Positions 34,701 through 44,730 of a stretch of DNA of 64,000 bases are shown in pieces. Source of the stretch: Apostichopus japonicus (lineage: Eukaryota > Echinodermata > Holothuroidea > Aspidochirotida > Stichopodidae); assembly GCF_037975245.1 (NCBI RefSeq), contig NC_092563.1, positions 25,514,960-25,578,959 on the forward strand, read 5' to 3'. The position numbers were made by a program, and so were the translations under genes. Numbering within the stretch: the stretch's first letter is position 1; each line of letters begins with the position of its first letter. The notes beneath the pieces are model-generated. The model saw only the letters and a list, made by a program, of their open reading frames with translations, had not been told where the DNA came from and ran no database searches.

Positions 34701-37700
34701 CGAATAGGCATTCAATGAAATAGGTGTTCGAATACTTATTGGAATAGCTATATTTAGCATTCTCTAAGCATTCGAAGGAAAGAAGTATTCGAATACCTAT
34801 TGGAATAGTTATTTTAAGTATTCAATTAGTTATTCTAAAGTCTGAATGCTTAAATTTTTGAAATACCAACTATATAGCTATATAGCTAATAGTTATTCGT
34901 GTTGGGTAAGGGTATGCACAAACAAACCATGTAAGTTATAAACACACAAACCATGCAAACTATGCACAAACAAGCCATATCAACTATACACAAACAAACC
35001 ATGTAAACTATGCACAAACAAACCATGTAAACTATGTACAAAGAAACCATATAAACTATGTACAAAGAAACCATATAAACTATGCACAAACAAACCATGT
35101 AAAATAAACACAAATATACCAATAAACTATGCACAAACACACTATGTAAACTATGAATAAACAAACCATGTAATTTATACACAAACAAACCATGTAAATT
35201 GTGCACAAATAAACCATGTAAACTATACACAAAACATCATGCAAAGAGAGAAACCATTTAAACTATAAATAAGAACAAGAAAGCTAGTTGTTTTGTGAGT
35301 TCTTGCCATATAAGTTGCTCAATATTCCACATACCTGACTTGATGTAGAGCAAGTGAGTTAAATTTGTCCAAGAATTAAGTGAGAACCAGAAAAGATTAC
35401 AGATGTTCATCTCTTATTTGTAGTACACTCTGGTGGGTATAAACCAACAAATTTACTGATCAGGATTGTTCAGTATATAATTTTTATTCCAAAATGTTTC
35501 ATTATCCAGAAAGAACAGTCTTCCTAGGTGAAATATTGACACATATATAGATGTATGAGCAAAATTACATTTTCTCATTTTGAGCTATAAAATCAGACCT
35601 GCACCAACCATCCCTTTAATAGTTGTAACTAATGAATGGAAGTTACATCACATTGTTCATACACTGTGAATATGTTCACAACTCACTGCCAAAGCAAAAC
35701 TCATCTAGAATAAAATCACAAGAGAAATAAGGCCAATTAGGAGACCATTTGGGACAACCTGTTGACCCTTTCAGCCAATTTTAAGCCAATTTGAGATGAC
35801 CTGTTGACCCCTTGAAGCTCAGGCTTGTCCCACTCTGACCATTGCATCCAACACAAAGAGTATGAACTATTTGAAGGGGATTTCACTTCCTAGATGGCTA
35901 TATATCATGCATAGCTGAAGATCTCTTGAGATCTATTTATATTGGGCGCCATTACTAAACTGAACTGAAATTGATGATACTATATTCACCAAAAGAAAAT
36001 CATAGCATGGTAGGACTCACAGATTTAATTGCAGCGTTAAGTTTGGAGTTAACATGTTTACAAGGGTTACGTACTTTGACAGATGTTGACCTTATGTGAC
36101 CTTTGACCTCTAACAATTTTGAAATGGTCTTGCACTCGCTATGTTAGTTCTACATACTAAGTATGAAGTTCAACAAAGATGTACTTTTTGATCTTTTAAC
36201 TCAATAAGACCGATCCACACACCACGTACAGTATGAAGTTAATCCACCATGAACTTTTTGAGTTGCTGATAAGAATGGATGATGTTCTGACTACAAAGAA
36301 GCAGTGATAACCATTACTGGAATCATTACTGACATGTTATATTTCATATCAAACAAAATCCTAATGTACATAACTCACCTTTTCCTCCTGTTATGGTACA
36401 AAATTTTCATTCTAAATCCCTTAGCTCGTTCAGCAACTTGAATTCCAATGCTTCCAAGTCCAAAAATGCCTATGGTTGAGCCAGTGACTTCTCTACCCAC
36501 GAAACGTGATGGCTCAGATATGATATCAACATTGTCTTTGTACTGAACGGCAGCTGTAGGAGAACACCAACAACAACAATCATGTTATAATCTAAATCCT
36601 AACAGAACAGAGCTCTCTCAGTATTGGAGTGATGGCAGGGTATTTAATCTATTCTTAGATTTATAGGTAACCAACGCAACTCTCAGTATTGGAGTGAAGG
36701 CAGTGTATTTAATCTATGTGTAGGTTCCAATGCAACTCTCTCAGCTTTGGAGTGATGGCAGGGTATTTAATCTATGCGTAGATTTATACGTAACCAACAC
36801 AACTCTCAGTATTAGAGTGATGGCAGGGTATTTAATCTATGTGTATCTTTTGGGCAAAAATTCTTTGAAAATGACCTTTCATCCCCACCAATGATATGAT
36901 GGCGACTGATAAGTCATTAATAAGCACCTACAACCAAGTAAGAGATTCAAGAAAGTGGAACTCAATGAGTAAGCCACAGCCTATGATGTATAGATTCTGA
37001 ATATTACTTACAAATGACCTTTGGCCTCCACCAAACATAACAAGAAGTTTAGCCAACAAGACCTTCACAATAAGTATGACAACTTTGTCCACATCAAACA
37101 CAGTTGCTTCCAACAACCAGTGAAAAGCATCAACATACCATGTATATGAGATTCAAAACAAGCTGGACTTTCCATATTTTGTCTCCACCAATCAATCCTA
37201 CTCTAAGGCGTACTGCTCATTAACACATCCCTCCTGACTTTGAGATCACCAATACTGTACCTACTTGCTGAGCAAGTGTGCTTGTAAGGTTGTCAGGTTT
37301 TGGCCATTTGTGACGTCTAAAACCCTGGACCATCAATGAGAACAGCAGCTGAGAAATCACTAAGGGCCATCTATATGTGTGTACCAAGTTAGGAGTTTAT
37401 GCACACTGGACAATGTAAGCTATGTACTGCGCAATTGCAACAGAGGTTTCACATATCACTCATACACACGCACCCACCCATGCACGCATGCCCTCACCAT
37501 CACCTACATCCCCAGTTTGCCTTCAGTGTGGCATCAGTATTGTAAAGCAGCATTAAGTTTAACAACCAAACCTTCCACTATTCTCCTGGAGACAGCTAGC
37601 AACAATGCAATCGCTGCATCAGCACAGGCATCTGACTGCACATCTGGAAGATATGACGCCCTGATTCCACGTTCTTTAAGCATTTCTAAGTCAAGAGCTT

Positions 37701-37980
37701 CATATCCAACAGATAATAAGGTGATAACCTTGAGGTTTGGCATAGACATAAGCAGCTCTCTATTGATCACAATAGGCATGACAGGAAATAAAAAAATAAA
37801 TCCCACAATGTCTTTTCCATACTTCTCGCGATCACTGTCAAACTTTTTAAAGGAGATCAAGTTGAAATGAGCTGCTAACTTCTTGATGTAAAATGTTGGA
37901 AAAGCTTCCTGGAGTGGCAGGAGGACACATTGCTTGTCAGTTTCAGACCGGGGTAGCTGCTGAGACTCTTTATGGTCACC
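16475..37980 (-). CDS. D-2-hydroxyacid dehydrogenase (glyoxylate/hydroxypyruvate or 2-ketogluconate reductase type), 4 exons, N-terminus incomplete
   Basis: Exons in transcript order are 37572-37980, 36379-36553, 18340-18518 and 16475-16728. All junctions are GT-AG, the phases (1, 2, 1) join correctly, and the total of 1017 nt gives 338 residues plus a stop. Numbering from the first in-window residue: the N-terminal substrate-binding lobe covers about 18-135 (LLSVGYEALDLEMLKERGI), the Rossmann motif GLGSIG is at 168-173, and the hinge and NAD-binding lobe run to about 290. Catalytic residues are Arg254 (NISRG), Glu283 (DPEP) and His302 (IPHMAGA). The family reduces glyoxylate, hydroxypyruvate or 2-ketogluconate with NAD(P)H in cytosol or mitochondria; the substrate here is not determined. 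About 330 residues is normal length, so only a short leader or initiator exon is missing upstream. Introns are 1018, 17860 and 1611 bp; the second is full of nested transposons. Confidence 0.95.
16729..18339 (-). other. Third intron of dehydrogenase gene
   Basis: 1611 bp between two coding exons. No separate gene or clear transposon end was seen; there is a short A-rich run near 17236. Confidence 0.7.
18340..18518 (-). CDS. Dehydrogenase exon with catalytic arginine
   Basis: Acceptor TTTGCTCTCTGCAG and donor CTAGAG|GTGTGT. 179 nt encode SVKDDFDLGAVYVSNLYDML through DFLVLCCPLTSATRG to ILINISRG. The Arg of NISRG is the family's substrate-binding catalytic Arg. Confidence 0.94.
18731..19127 (+). 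mobile_element. TTAA-flanked MITE, solitary full copy, 397 bp
   Basis: It starts AGGCATTGAAGACTCGC and ends GCGAATCTTCACACCCT; reversed, the end reads AGGGTGTGAAGATTCGC, an inverted repeat of the start. TTAA lies directly outside both ends (18727-18730, 19128-19131). TTAA targets are typical of piggyBac and Kolobok superfamilies; I cannot choose between them. The same sequence occurs in both composite blocks and at 50711-51071. It lies in the dehydrogenase second intron. Confidence 0.82.
19570..19733 (+). repeat. Minisatellite (about 25 bp unit), left part
   Basis: Units like AACCATGTAAACTATGCACA with AAACA spacers, six to seven copies. The same unit in the same orientation resumes at 34913, so a single array appears interrupted. 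Confidence 0.85.
19734..20115. mobile_element. TTCGAATA-rich palindromic element / left end of 15-kb interval
   Basis: It starts CCCTTACCTAACACGAATA beside TA and contains many GTATTCGAATA motifs. An internal inverted repeat pairs about 19850-19905 with 19990-20060 (CAGAGCCGAATTAT against ATAATTCGGCTCTG-like text). The start is repeated inverted at 34893-34912. Confidence 0.6.
21574..21659 (+). CDS. Possible internal exon of element-borne gene
   Basis: Acceptor TCTATTTGCAG and donor GATGAG|GTAACA bracket 86 nt open in one frame only (KVDVPSPQHS then QLYTLNGCGINGLNWLDE), ending in phase 0. It joins in frame to 22192-22344 if the acceptor TTTCAGAG is used. No family recognised; weak evidence. 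Confidence 0.3.
22192..22344 (+). CDS. Possible terminal exon of element-borne gene
   Basis: Acceptor ACATTTCAGAG, 50 codons then TGA: PETKKPSPLTLLWMMFLQYG followed by a Cys-containing tail with CDPDTNKTCKNHKC. Spacing of CDPDTNKTC and KC hints at a small Cys-rich module. Not recognised. Confidence 0.3.
   Translation, partial: PETKKPSPLTLLWMMFLQYGKPDQVDCDPDTNKTCKNHKCTQLGQAYQNW
25310..26580 (+). repeat. Four tandem ~330-bp subterminal units
   Basis: AAAATGTTTAAAAAATGTTTT opens units near 25313, 25632, 25958 and 26290. Units 2-4 share the GATTCAAATAGGTTCACAAA segment and a CGTTTTGCATCACAAAATAT-like segment. The right end of the element lacks this expansion. Confidence 0.85.
26581..26825. repeat. 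Inverted/direct motif cluster ATCACAGATACGTTTATAAT
   Basis: The motif ATCACAGATACGTTTATAAT with an ATTAGACTACCG extension occurs inverted at 26597-26632 and direct at 26649-26672, 26764-26798 and 26801-26820, around a GC-rich core (26690-26755). It looks like a small palindromic MITE inserted in the larger element. Confidence 0.6.
26826..30654. other. Interior of 7.4-kb element, no clear coding exon
   Basis: A possible first exon ends at the strong donor ATTAG|GTAAGT near 27804; the CpG-containing patch at 27240-27310 could be a promoter. I could not connect coding exons to the ones at 30655. Degenerate GTACGGGTAT repeats occupy about 30460-30590. Confidence 0.35.
30655..30770 (+). CDS. Penultimate exon of gene inside 7.4-kb TIR element
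   Basis: Acceptor TCATTTGTACAG and donor AGAAAG|GTAATT. 116 nt are open in the frame ALRKCIKNGKRSDFLFEIGE / VLRNARRNMPGGSNYMRK, ending in phase 0. It joins in frame to 31661-31726. The protein is basic and unrecognised; upstream exons were not found. A partial duplicate follows at 31467. Confidence 0.5.
31183..31465 (+). repeat. Tandem ~116-bp units, about 2.5 copies
   Basis: CGCCTATGCTACAGTGTGTTAGGCT with variants, then CACCAGTTTATGTGTATAA and GACATCGTTTGAAGATTT, repeat from about 31183, 31298 and 31419. The array sits between the exon and its partial duplicate. Confidence 0.8.
31467..31590 (+). pseudogene. Partial duplicate of exon 30655-30770 and its donor
   Basis: 31467-31519 matches the last 50 nt of the exon and 31520-31590 matches the start of its intron (ATGCCAGGAGGCAGCAACTA, then GAGAAAG|GTAACC). 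There is no acceptor upstream, so it is probably not spliced in. Confidence 0.75.
31661..31726 (+). CDS. Terminal exon of gene inside 7.4-kb TIR element
   Basis: Acceptor CCATATCTTATAG; 21 codons (KSQVAQKRNTQVYESEVESD then E) and TGA. The basic-then-acidic tail continues the phase of 30655-30770. An AATAAA at 31843-31848, about 117 nt past the stop, is a credible poly(A) signal. Confidence 0.5.
   Translation, partial: KSQVAQKRNTQVYESEVESDE
32417..32547. repeat. Perfect 36-bp inverted repeat (hairpin)
   Basis: Arms 32417-32452 and 32512-32547 are exact reverse complements (start TTGAGTCTTAGAAATAGCGG) around a 59-nt loop; with one gap the pairing extends about 20 bp further out through ATAACGT motifs. 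It is part of the right end of the 7.4-kb element. Confidence 0.9.
33404..33780 (+). repeat. Tandem ~130-bp units, 2.9 copies
   Basis: GAGTCTTGCTTACTATCATT recurs at about 33471, 33601 and 33730 in the middle of the 33029-34142 element. Each unit ends CTCTCCGTCAAA. Confidence 0.92.
34005..34112 (+). repeat. 10-bp subterminal tandem repeat AGTTGTCTTG, about 10 copies
   Basis: The array is inside the right TIR of the 33029-34142 element; the left TIR has only two or three units (33055-33085). Confidence 0.95.
34675..34912. mobile_element. TTCGAATA-rich element / right end of 15-kb interval
   Basis: GTATTCGAATA motifs as in 19734-20115, ending TTATTCGTGTTGGGTAAGGG next to TA. The end is the inverted counterpart of CCCTTACCTAACACGAATA at 19734. 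Confidence 0.6.
34913..35245 (+). repeat. Minisatellite (about 25 bp unit), right part
   Basis: About 13 units of ACAAACCATGTAAACTATGC with variation, continuing the array ending at 19733. Confidence 0.9.
35246..36378 (-). other. Remaining second-intron sequence
   Basis: No gene or transposon terminus seen. It leads to the donor of exon 36379-36553. Confidence 0.5.
36379..36553 (-). CDS. Dehydrogenase exon with NAD-binding motif
   Basis: Acceptor CTCCTACAG and donor AAAAG|GTGAGT. 175 nt encode AAVQYKDNVDIISEPSRFVG then TGSTIGIFGLGSIGIQVAER, including the dinucleotide-binding GxGxxG, ending in HNRRK. It has no long open frame of its own beyond the exon, so it is easily missed. Confidence 0.93.
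36600..36848 (+). repeat. Minisatellite, ~63-bp unit, 4 copies
   Basis: CTCTCAGTATTGGAGTGATG followed by GCAGGGTATTTAATCTATG and GTAACCAA..., in the first in-window intron of the dehydrogenase gene. Confidence 0.88.
36849..37571 (-). other. Rest of intron between first two in-window dehydrogenase exons
   Basis: No supported gene; short frames only. Confidence 0.5.
37572..37980 (-). CDS. Dehydrogenase exon with N-terminal catalytic lobe
   Basis: Acceptor TTATCAACAG precedes 37980; donor GAAG|GTTTGG ends it at 37572. It starts in phase 0 with GDHKESQQLP and reaches the conserved lobe at CVLLPLQEAFPTFYIKK. It ends ALLLAVSRRIVE plus one base. No ATG suits as initiator near the exon start, so at least one upstream exon is implied. 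Confidence 0.93.
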
Positions 37981-38019
37981 CTGTTGATAATATAAGAATA
38001 GAGAAGATTTGAAAAAATT

Positions 38020-39225
38020 GTTTGATAATAATTGGCTTTACTACCATTGCATCCTTTAATGAACATCAGTATGGTTTTCGGAAAAACTATTCAACTTATC
38101 TTGCAGCTATCGACTTAATTGATAGTATATCATGTGGCTTAGCCTGATAATATGATGTCTACTGTTGGTATTTTTATTGATTTATCAAAGGCTTTTGATA
38201 CCATTGATCATTCTATTTTATTAAAAAAGCTTCTTACTTATGGAGTACGTGGAATTTCCTATAACTGGTTTCAAAGTTATCTAAGTAATCGTATAAACTA
38301 TGTTTATTATAACAGAGTTACATCTGCATTTATTCCATTTTTAATGTTGGTGTTCCAAAGGGTTCTATTTTAGGCCCACTTCTTTCTCTTATATACATTA
38401 ATAATATTTCTCATTCTTCTAATAAGGGAAACTTTGTTCTATTTGCTGATTACACTACAATCTTATTTCAGAAGGATAATATAACTGATGCAATTCTAGA
38501 AGCCGAAAAAGAGTTTACTCATATGTTCTGGCTTAATGCAAATAAGTTGTCTCTGAATTTATTAAAAACTAATATTCTTATATTCGACAATAAATTACAT
38601 GATACTACTAACATTCCCATCAATATAACTAATCTTAGTCTTAAAATAGTCTTAACTATATTTGATTTATTTAATTATCAGCGAGGTATTTTTATGTTTA
38701 AGTTTAATAATGGAAATCTTCCTCCTATTTACAACTCATATTTTCATTATAGATATAATATGCATCATTACAACACTAGATCGATGCATTCTCTAAACAT
38801 TCCATATTCAAGAACTAGATTTAGACAGTCCCAGATTCTTTCAAGTGGTGTTACTCTCTGGAATTCACATCTAATATCACTGAATTTAATATTACTTTAT
38901 ATACTTTTAAAAAAAGGTTGAGGAAAAAATTGATGTCGACATCATATGTATGCAAATTTAGACCAAGCTTTAATGTTGCTGTTATTCTTTTGTAATTAGC
39001 ACATTGCTAATTATTTTCTTTATTTCTTTTCCTTTCTTTGTTGTAGGGGTCAGACTCGAAAAGCTTTGCTCATTCTGACTCCTCTACCCATCATATGTAT
39101 ATATATATACTGATTATTGCAAATCATTTATTATATAAGTATATTAATTTACTAATAATCATGTTATAAAATATAAATTAATGATGATGGTACAAATAAA
39201 CTTGAACTTGAACTTAAATCCTGGT
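38020..39225 (+). pseudogene. Non-LTR retrotransposon fragment (Jockey/CR1-like reverse transcriptase), internally deleted
   Basis: Plus-strand frames show reverse-transcriptase motifs: [48 protein letters not shown]-like text after a frameshift near 38350, and FADYTTIL (catalytic YADD/FADD degenerate: Asp to Tyr). A large deletion joins the RT thumb to the C-terminal HYNTRS...GVTLWNS module (38640-38880). The 3' end is a short tandem tail of AAACTTGAACTTGAACTT at 39196-39217, typical of CR1/L2-like microsatellite tails. It lies just 5' of the dehydrogenase exon, inside its upstream intron. It is inactive. Confidence 0.85.
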
Positions 39226-40792
39226 TCCACTTGTACCCCCTGCCTAACCCATGCATTGCCCTTCCTAGCTTATGTTCCTTCTGTATTAGTTAGGCTCTCT
39301 ATTATATTCTTGATCCTTCCAGGATTCAGCCTCTTACCTCAGTTTCAATTTCACTCCATCTGTTGCATATAGGCAGCCTACAACAGTCTTTAACCACTTA
39401 TACTCACTGCCTGAGATAGACACTGTGTTCATGTTATGTTAGTATGTTTCATATCAAATATTCTAGGAAGAAAAATTGAAAATTTTTGAATTGGATTTCT
39501 AACATGTGGAAATAATAGTGTGAAAATTGTCTGCGTGTCTGTATGTCTATACTTAGACACTAGTGTACAGTCAGTACATACATCTGCGGTCAATACCCAC
39601 ATCACAGTGTACTAACGATACAGCGATGGACATCTCAGTCAGGTCAAGCTAAAGATAACAATTAAGGTATCATGTTTCATAACTGTCTGCATTTTGTAGC
39701 GACACAAACAAAACTTCACTTGCAAACAACAGAAAGTTCACTTTTTCAGATGACCGCACGCTGTTTGGGGCGAGTCTTCAATTCCATTAAGTTAGACTGG
39801 TACTACTAGAATATAGGCTTCATAATTGTCTCACTTTCGTAATTGACGCACCTTCAAATATTACTAGCAACGATATAGCAGTTACATCTTTCATGAGTTT
39901 GCATCCATATCAGGCATGTGCTGTACAAATTGTGGTTTTGCCATCCTCCCCTCAGTTTTGCACGTATTTTTGGCATTTGGAAATCTAACTTGTTTAATAC
40001 AGTGCAACTTGTATATCCGTTTGGGATTAATTTGGATCTCATTCATTACTTTCACCGGATTCAACCTTATCAACCTTAACTGACTGGTGTAAACATCTAT
40101 ATGGCTACGAGAACATAAACAAATACTGTTGTATAAAGCGTTGGACAACGGAACCTCGTTGAATACTTAATATAGTGTTCACAAGAAGCTACTCTTAATA
40201 TTGTTGTTAAACCAACATTTTCTATGTATGAGGTATCACTTAGCTTTTCTAGGATAAACGAACCGCTGGGGTATTGAGTAAGCGTTACCGTGTAAAACAA
40301 AATGTATGTAGAAACACTTGTTAATCTTGTGCAAATGGTTTGAACAACGTTGCGTATTACCTGAACTACATGCTATAACCTGGTTAATATTTTAAATCAA
40401 AGGTACTGATAATTTAGCCTTATACACATACTTATTAAAGGAAGGCGAAACTTTGAAGAATTACATTTATTATCAAGCTTGAATGTGTTGTTGAATTTCT
40501 TGTTCTGTGTCTTTATATTGGTGGGACAGCCTCTATTCGAACACGCCAAATTGTACCCTACTCTTGTAAGTGACACACTAAACATAACCAACATTACCTC
40601 AACATGATACCTCTACTCTCTGGGACCTGACCTGTCTGAGCTTCAAAGCTCAGAGCATAGCAAACAGCATCCAGAGTCAATACTTACTCTTAACTTATCG
40701 ACAAATGTGTCAATTTCGGGGTATGAAAGAACTTGACATAGCAAAAATTTTGTGATCAAATTCTACTCAATTGTACTTTGCTAGGCACAGAA

Positions 40793-41394
40793 TGTAAGGC
40801 TTATTTAGGTAGTTCGGGAACGGTAAGCCGGGCCTTACACTGATAACGTCTAACCGAGTGTGAAACAGGAAATAATAAGGGAAAAGCGGGTACTTGATAA
40901 ATATATATCTTCTTTGATTGATTCTGAATAAAACTATACTTTGGATAATTAAAATGTACAGAGCCCGAAGTCTACAGACGTAAATATAATTAGGGAGCCT
41001 ACTGTTCTACGTCCGTAGACTTTGGATGATAAACTTAAACTCCCCGATATGTCTTTATGAGACACTTAAATCCCTGATTCCAAAATAACAAATTACGACG
41101 CGATGCACAGGGCACACGCTCTGCCCTTGAACCCGATTGGTCTAAACTTATAACTCACCCCTCACCAAACTCTTGATTGGTTGAGTGCCAACCTGATATG
41201 CAGATGAGCACATGCAAATGGGCACTCAACCAATTTGAACCAGTTTGGCTGTCTTCCAACCCCGAATCATTTAAAACAAACATACGCTTCTAATAGCGCG
41301 AGATTCATATCCCGCCACACCACAGCGCAAACCACCAATGCGCGAGCCATGGGTGACGTCATAATAACCATAACAAACTAGGATAAGCTTCACA
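40793..41394. mobile_element. Solo LTR, 602 bp
   Basis: It begins TGTAAGGCTT and ends AAGCTTCACA (canonical TG...CA), flanked by the 4-bp TSD AGAA (40789-40792, 41395-41398). The uninterrupted site is present at 66-73, and inverted at about 4530 and 49612. An AATAAA lies near 40927. No internal retroviral-like sequence, so it is a solo LTR left by LTR-LTR recombination. Confidence 0.9.
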
Positions 41395-42383
41395 AGAACA
41401 ATAAATATCTCGAGATCATTACATTTCTGAGGAACTACACATCTGAAAATGCATACTGTTGAGTGATTTGGATTTTTCCTTGATAAACATGGTTGATCAA
41501 ATCCTTAAAAGGTGTGAATTAGACTTGCGCAAAAAGAAACGTTTTGCTTGTGTCGCTACAAAATGCAGAGAGTAATGAAACGTGATACCTTAATTGTTAT
41601 CTTTAGCTGGACCTGAGATGTCCATCCCTATATAGTTTGTATACTGTGCTGTGGGTATTGACAGCAGAGCTGTACTGACTGTACACTAGTGTCTAATTAC
41701 AGACGGTAGCAAGCTGTGTGTGCATTTTCTGGGATCGATGGTGGTGTTTAACACTTCTGTTACACCTCATTCGAAACTAGGTCAAATTACCGGCATTAGT
41801 CGTTTCTGTTTGCGCAAATCTTCACACCCATTAAAATTAAGTGCGTCAATTATGAGCCCACCTTGCTACTACTACTAGTTACTAGTACTAGCTCTACGTA
41901 AATAGGCTGGTATAAAGTATAAGCTACCCATAGACTCTATGAAGCTACCACACTTTGAACAGTTTGAGACTATGTGAGTAATACAAGTAATTAGTATTGG
42001 CCAGGTTTGGGTACGTTTACGTAAATCTGATCCAAGGACAATACAGCGAGCGATCTAGCCTAGATACCATACCATACTTACCATATTATTGCTTCCAAAC
42101 GATGTAGCATTGAGTTGAAATCAGCAAGTTCACATTTCGAAGTACATTGCTCATTACCATTGCAAAACAAGTTAGGCTAAAAAATGTTCCCCTGCGTGCA
42201 CATAGCGCATCGTGGTTAACAAAGGTCAAGTGTGAGTCTGTCATCTCTGGGAAATAGGTCGCGATCCCAATTGTGCGTCCGACCGTTCGGAGAAATTCAT
42301 CTTTTCAGTCACCTACATATATGACCAGGGAGCTGTAACAGACGATTCAAAGACCCCACTGGAGGCTAATATGGGGCTGCATG

Positions 42384-43754
42384 CAGGGACGTAGCTAAGG
42401 CCTGATGATTGGGGGTGTAGTGGCTGAAATTCCAACTGGATGGGTTTTGGAGTCAGAAAATTCCGACTGCTGCCTTGTAACCCCCCCCCCCCCCCCGCAC
42501 TCATCGTCAACGATACGGTCAGTGTCAGTCAGACACCCCATCTTTAGCGACTGCACTTTTGTTTCGAACTTTTTCAATACATTTGTACCTTATGGGGCAA
42601 AGTTTTTGCTTATGTTGATGGTACTTTTAAACTTCCGTAGATTAGCATTTAGTGTTTTAATTGTATACCATAGAGACAATGTATATACCAACGTCGTAGC
42701 CAGGAATTTGAAAGGGGAAGCACTTTTTGCGATTGATATGGGGGAGGGGTCTAAGGGGAGGGGGTGTCCGAGATTTTTTTTGAACAATTGAAGGTTCTTA
42801 GATCCGATCTGGTGCAATTTGTTGCCAGTTTCATCATTATCATATGATATCATATTATCAGCAGATTTTGTTTCCTGTTTGAATTCTTTTACATGTTCTT
42901 TTACATAATATATCAGAAAGACAAACATAGTGCTCTTTTACAATTTTTCCAGAAGGATGATTCTTGTTTATTGTCCAATGTCTGGACTTAAATACATTTG
43001 ACGAACTTAATTGATGGACAATATAAACTTTCATATTTTGTAAGACAGCCAGATTTGCAGTGGCCTAAAAAAATATCGTTATCTCCGTGTATTAACAGTG
43101 TAATAATTGTTTATAGGAAGTGCGTATCACGTACGATTGCTAGCTTAGCTTTATAACATGCTGTTCGTGCAACAACTTAGGACGAATCATAGAACGGATG
43201 AGAACGAACTTGTCGTCGTCGTTGTGCATACGGTTCGTGACATTCCATCGAGTGAGGTTAGGTAGGCAATATGTATTTTATTACGCAGTGTCCAACTGTA
43301 GGTTTGAAATAGGCTATAGGCTAAATTTATCTAATTGCATCTGCCAAACTAAGTAAGTAGTTGGATCAGTAGGCCTGCATGTTATTACGATTATAATCGA
43401 GTTAACGGAGTTGACGAGTATTCAAGATCAAAAGAGCACTGACAAAATACCATGCTAAAAAACAACAGTTTTTAAACATTTTTTTCGACACTCAAAAGGG
43501 GGGGAGCAGTCGCTCCCCCCCCCCCTTTTGAGGTCAATTTTGATCGAAAATTTTATGTCACTCACAAATTACAAGAACATATGAAAATAAGAGTGCGACA
43601 GTCAGAAAAATTAGAGCGCGACAGTCGGAAATTCCGAATTGAAGCTGGCGACAGTCGGAAATTCCGACTGTCGCACTCAAATTTTCCAACTATCGTCATT
43701 TTTACCAAGATTGGGGGGGAGACACCCCCACACCCCCCTCTAGCGACGTCCCTG
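42384..43754. mobile_element. hAT-like non-autonomous element, 1371 bp
   Basis: The ends CAGGGACGTAGCTAAGG and CTAGCGACGTCCCTG are inverted repeats. The perfect 8-bp TSD is GCTGCATG (42376-42383, 43755-43762). The empty site in copy 1 is near 1437-1450. The interior has C14 and C10-type runs, a GACAGTCGGAAATTCCG repeat (43615-43672), and what looks like a relic of another CGTAGCCAGGAATTT terminus near 42693. Confidence 0.88.
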
Positions 43755-44041
43755 GCTGCATGTAGGCCTAGAGTCTTTAAAATCAAGAAAAATTACTACG
43801 ATGATTATTACAAGTCTTTAAGTACGGAAGCGTAGAAGAGACATAACAATGACATTACACACCACTGCATTTTGTGGACCATCACTTCATGTCTTCGAAC
43901 AATTTTTGATTGGATAATTATAATCATTGAGAAATTATTTTTGAAATTGTCCCATTATATAGGGGGATATTTGAAGCTACAGTACGAAATGTGTCCCGGA
44001 AATACTTAGGACGAACTTATGAAAGAATCATATACAGGCTC

Positions 44042-44730
44042 CAGGGGCGTAGCCAGTATGTAGCACTGTAGGCCCGGGCCTACACTTTTTTTAGCCAAGT
44101 TTACTTTTTTTTTAAACATCCATAACTCAAATCCATAAGCTTGCTGGACGAGTTTTAGAGCCTAGACAGGAAAAACTATTGAAATGAACGTAGCAAGAAT
44201 ATGGCTAAATTAGGTGACCTATTCTCTGTCATCTAGGCTGTCATTTCTATCGCGTACCGTTTTAATCAACACTCTACCCGCTGAAAAAGACTAGGATCTG
44301 ATCTTGTCAGATTTGTAACTAGTTAATCTAGTTAGAACCCGTTTACGCAGATAATATTTCAGTTGAGAAACATTCCACAATCAAATAAGCTTATCGTTGA
44401 TTAACAGACTTTATAGAGCTGCAGCACTGTTGTTACTGGCTTACTCTGTACATATACCTTGCTAATTTTAAATACATTATGTAGTATTGAATTAAGTACT
44501 TTTTTAACTCTTTTTTTGGGGGGGGGGGGGTTAAAGTGATATTGAATGATGTGTCTCAAGTTACTTTATAAGAGGCCAGGGAACCAAAATGAACACTCGG
44601 GAAGGGCCGTTTCCGGTCATCAGGGGGGTTTGTAAAACCAAAAATTTTCTTTTACGCTCCGTGCCAACTGATGGTGGCGATCCGCTCAGATAGTCGTGCC
44701 TACAACTTTGAAAATCCTTGCTACGCCCTG
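44042..44730. mobile_element. hAT-like MITE, 689 bp
   Basis: It begins CAGGGGCGTAGCCAG and ends TTGCTACGCCCTG. The flanking 8-mers ACAGGCTC and ACAGCATA are a decayed TSD; the copy-1 site near 1718 is empty. It shares the internal GGTGGCGATCCGCTCAGATAG region with 11587-11963 and 59541-59858. A T7-G13 homopolymer lies at 44510-44530. Confidence 0.85.

Noticed and set aside
34886-35230. 114-codon minus-strand frame with VYMVCLCI repeats resembling membrane segments
   Set aside because: Translation of the 25-bp minisatellite; the hydrophobic pattern is a by-product.
38152-38921. Intact reverse transcriptase gene
   Set aside because: Frameshift near 38350, degenerate FADY in place of the catalytic motif, and an internal deletion joining distant parts of the protein.
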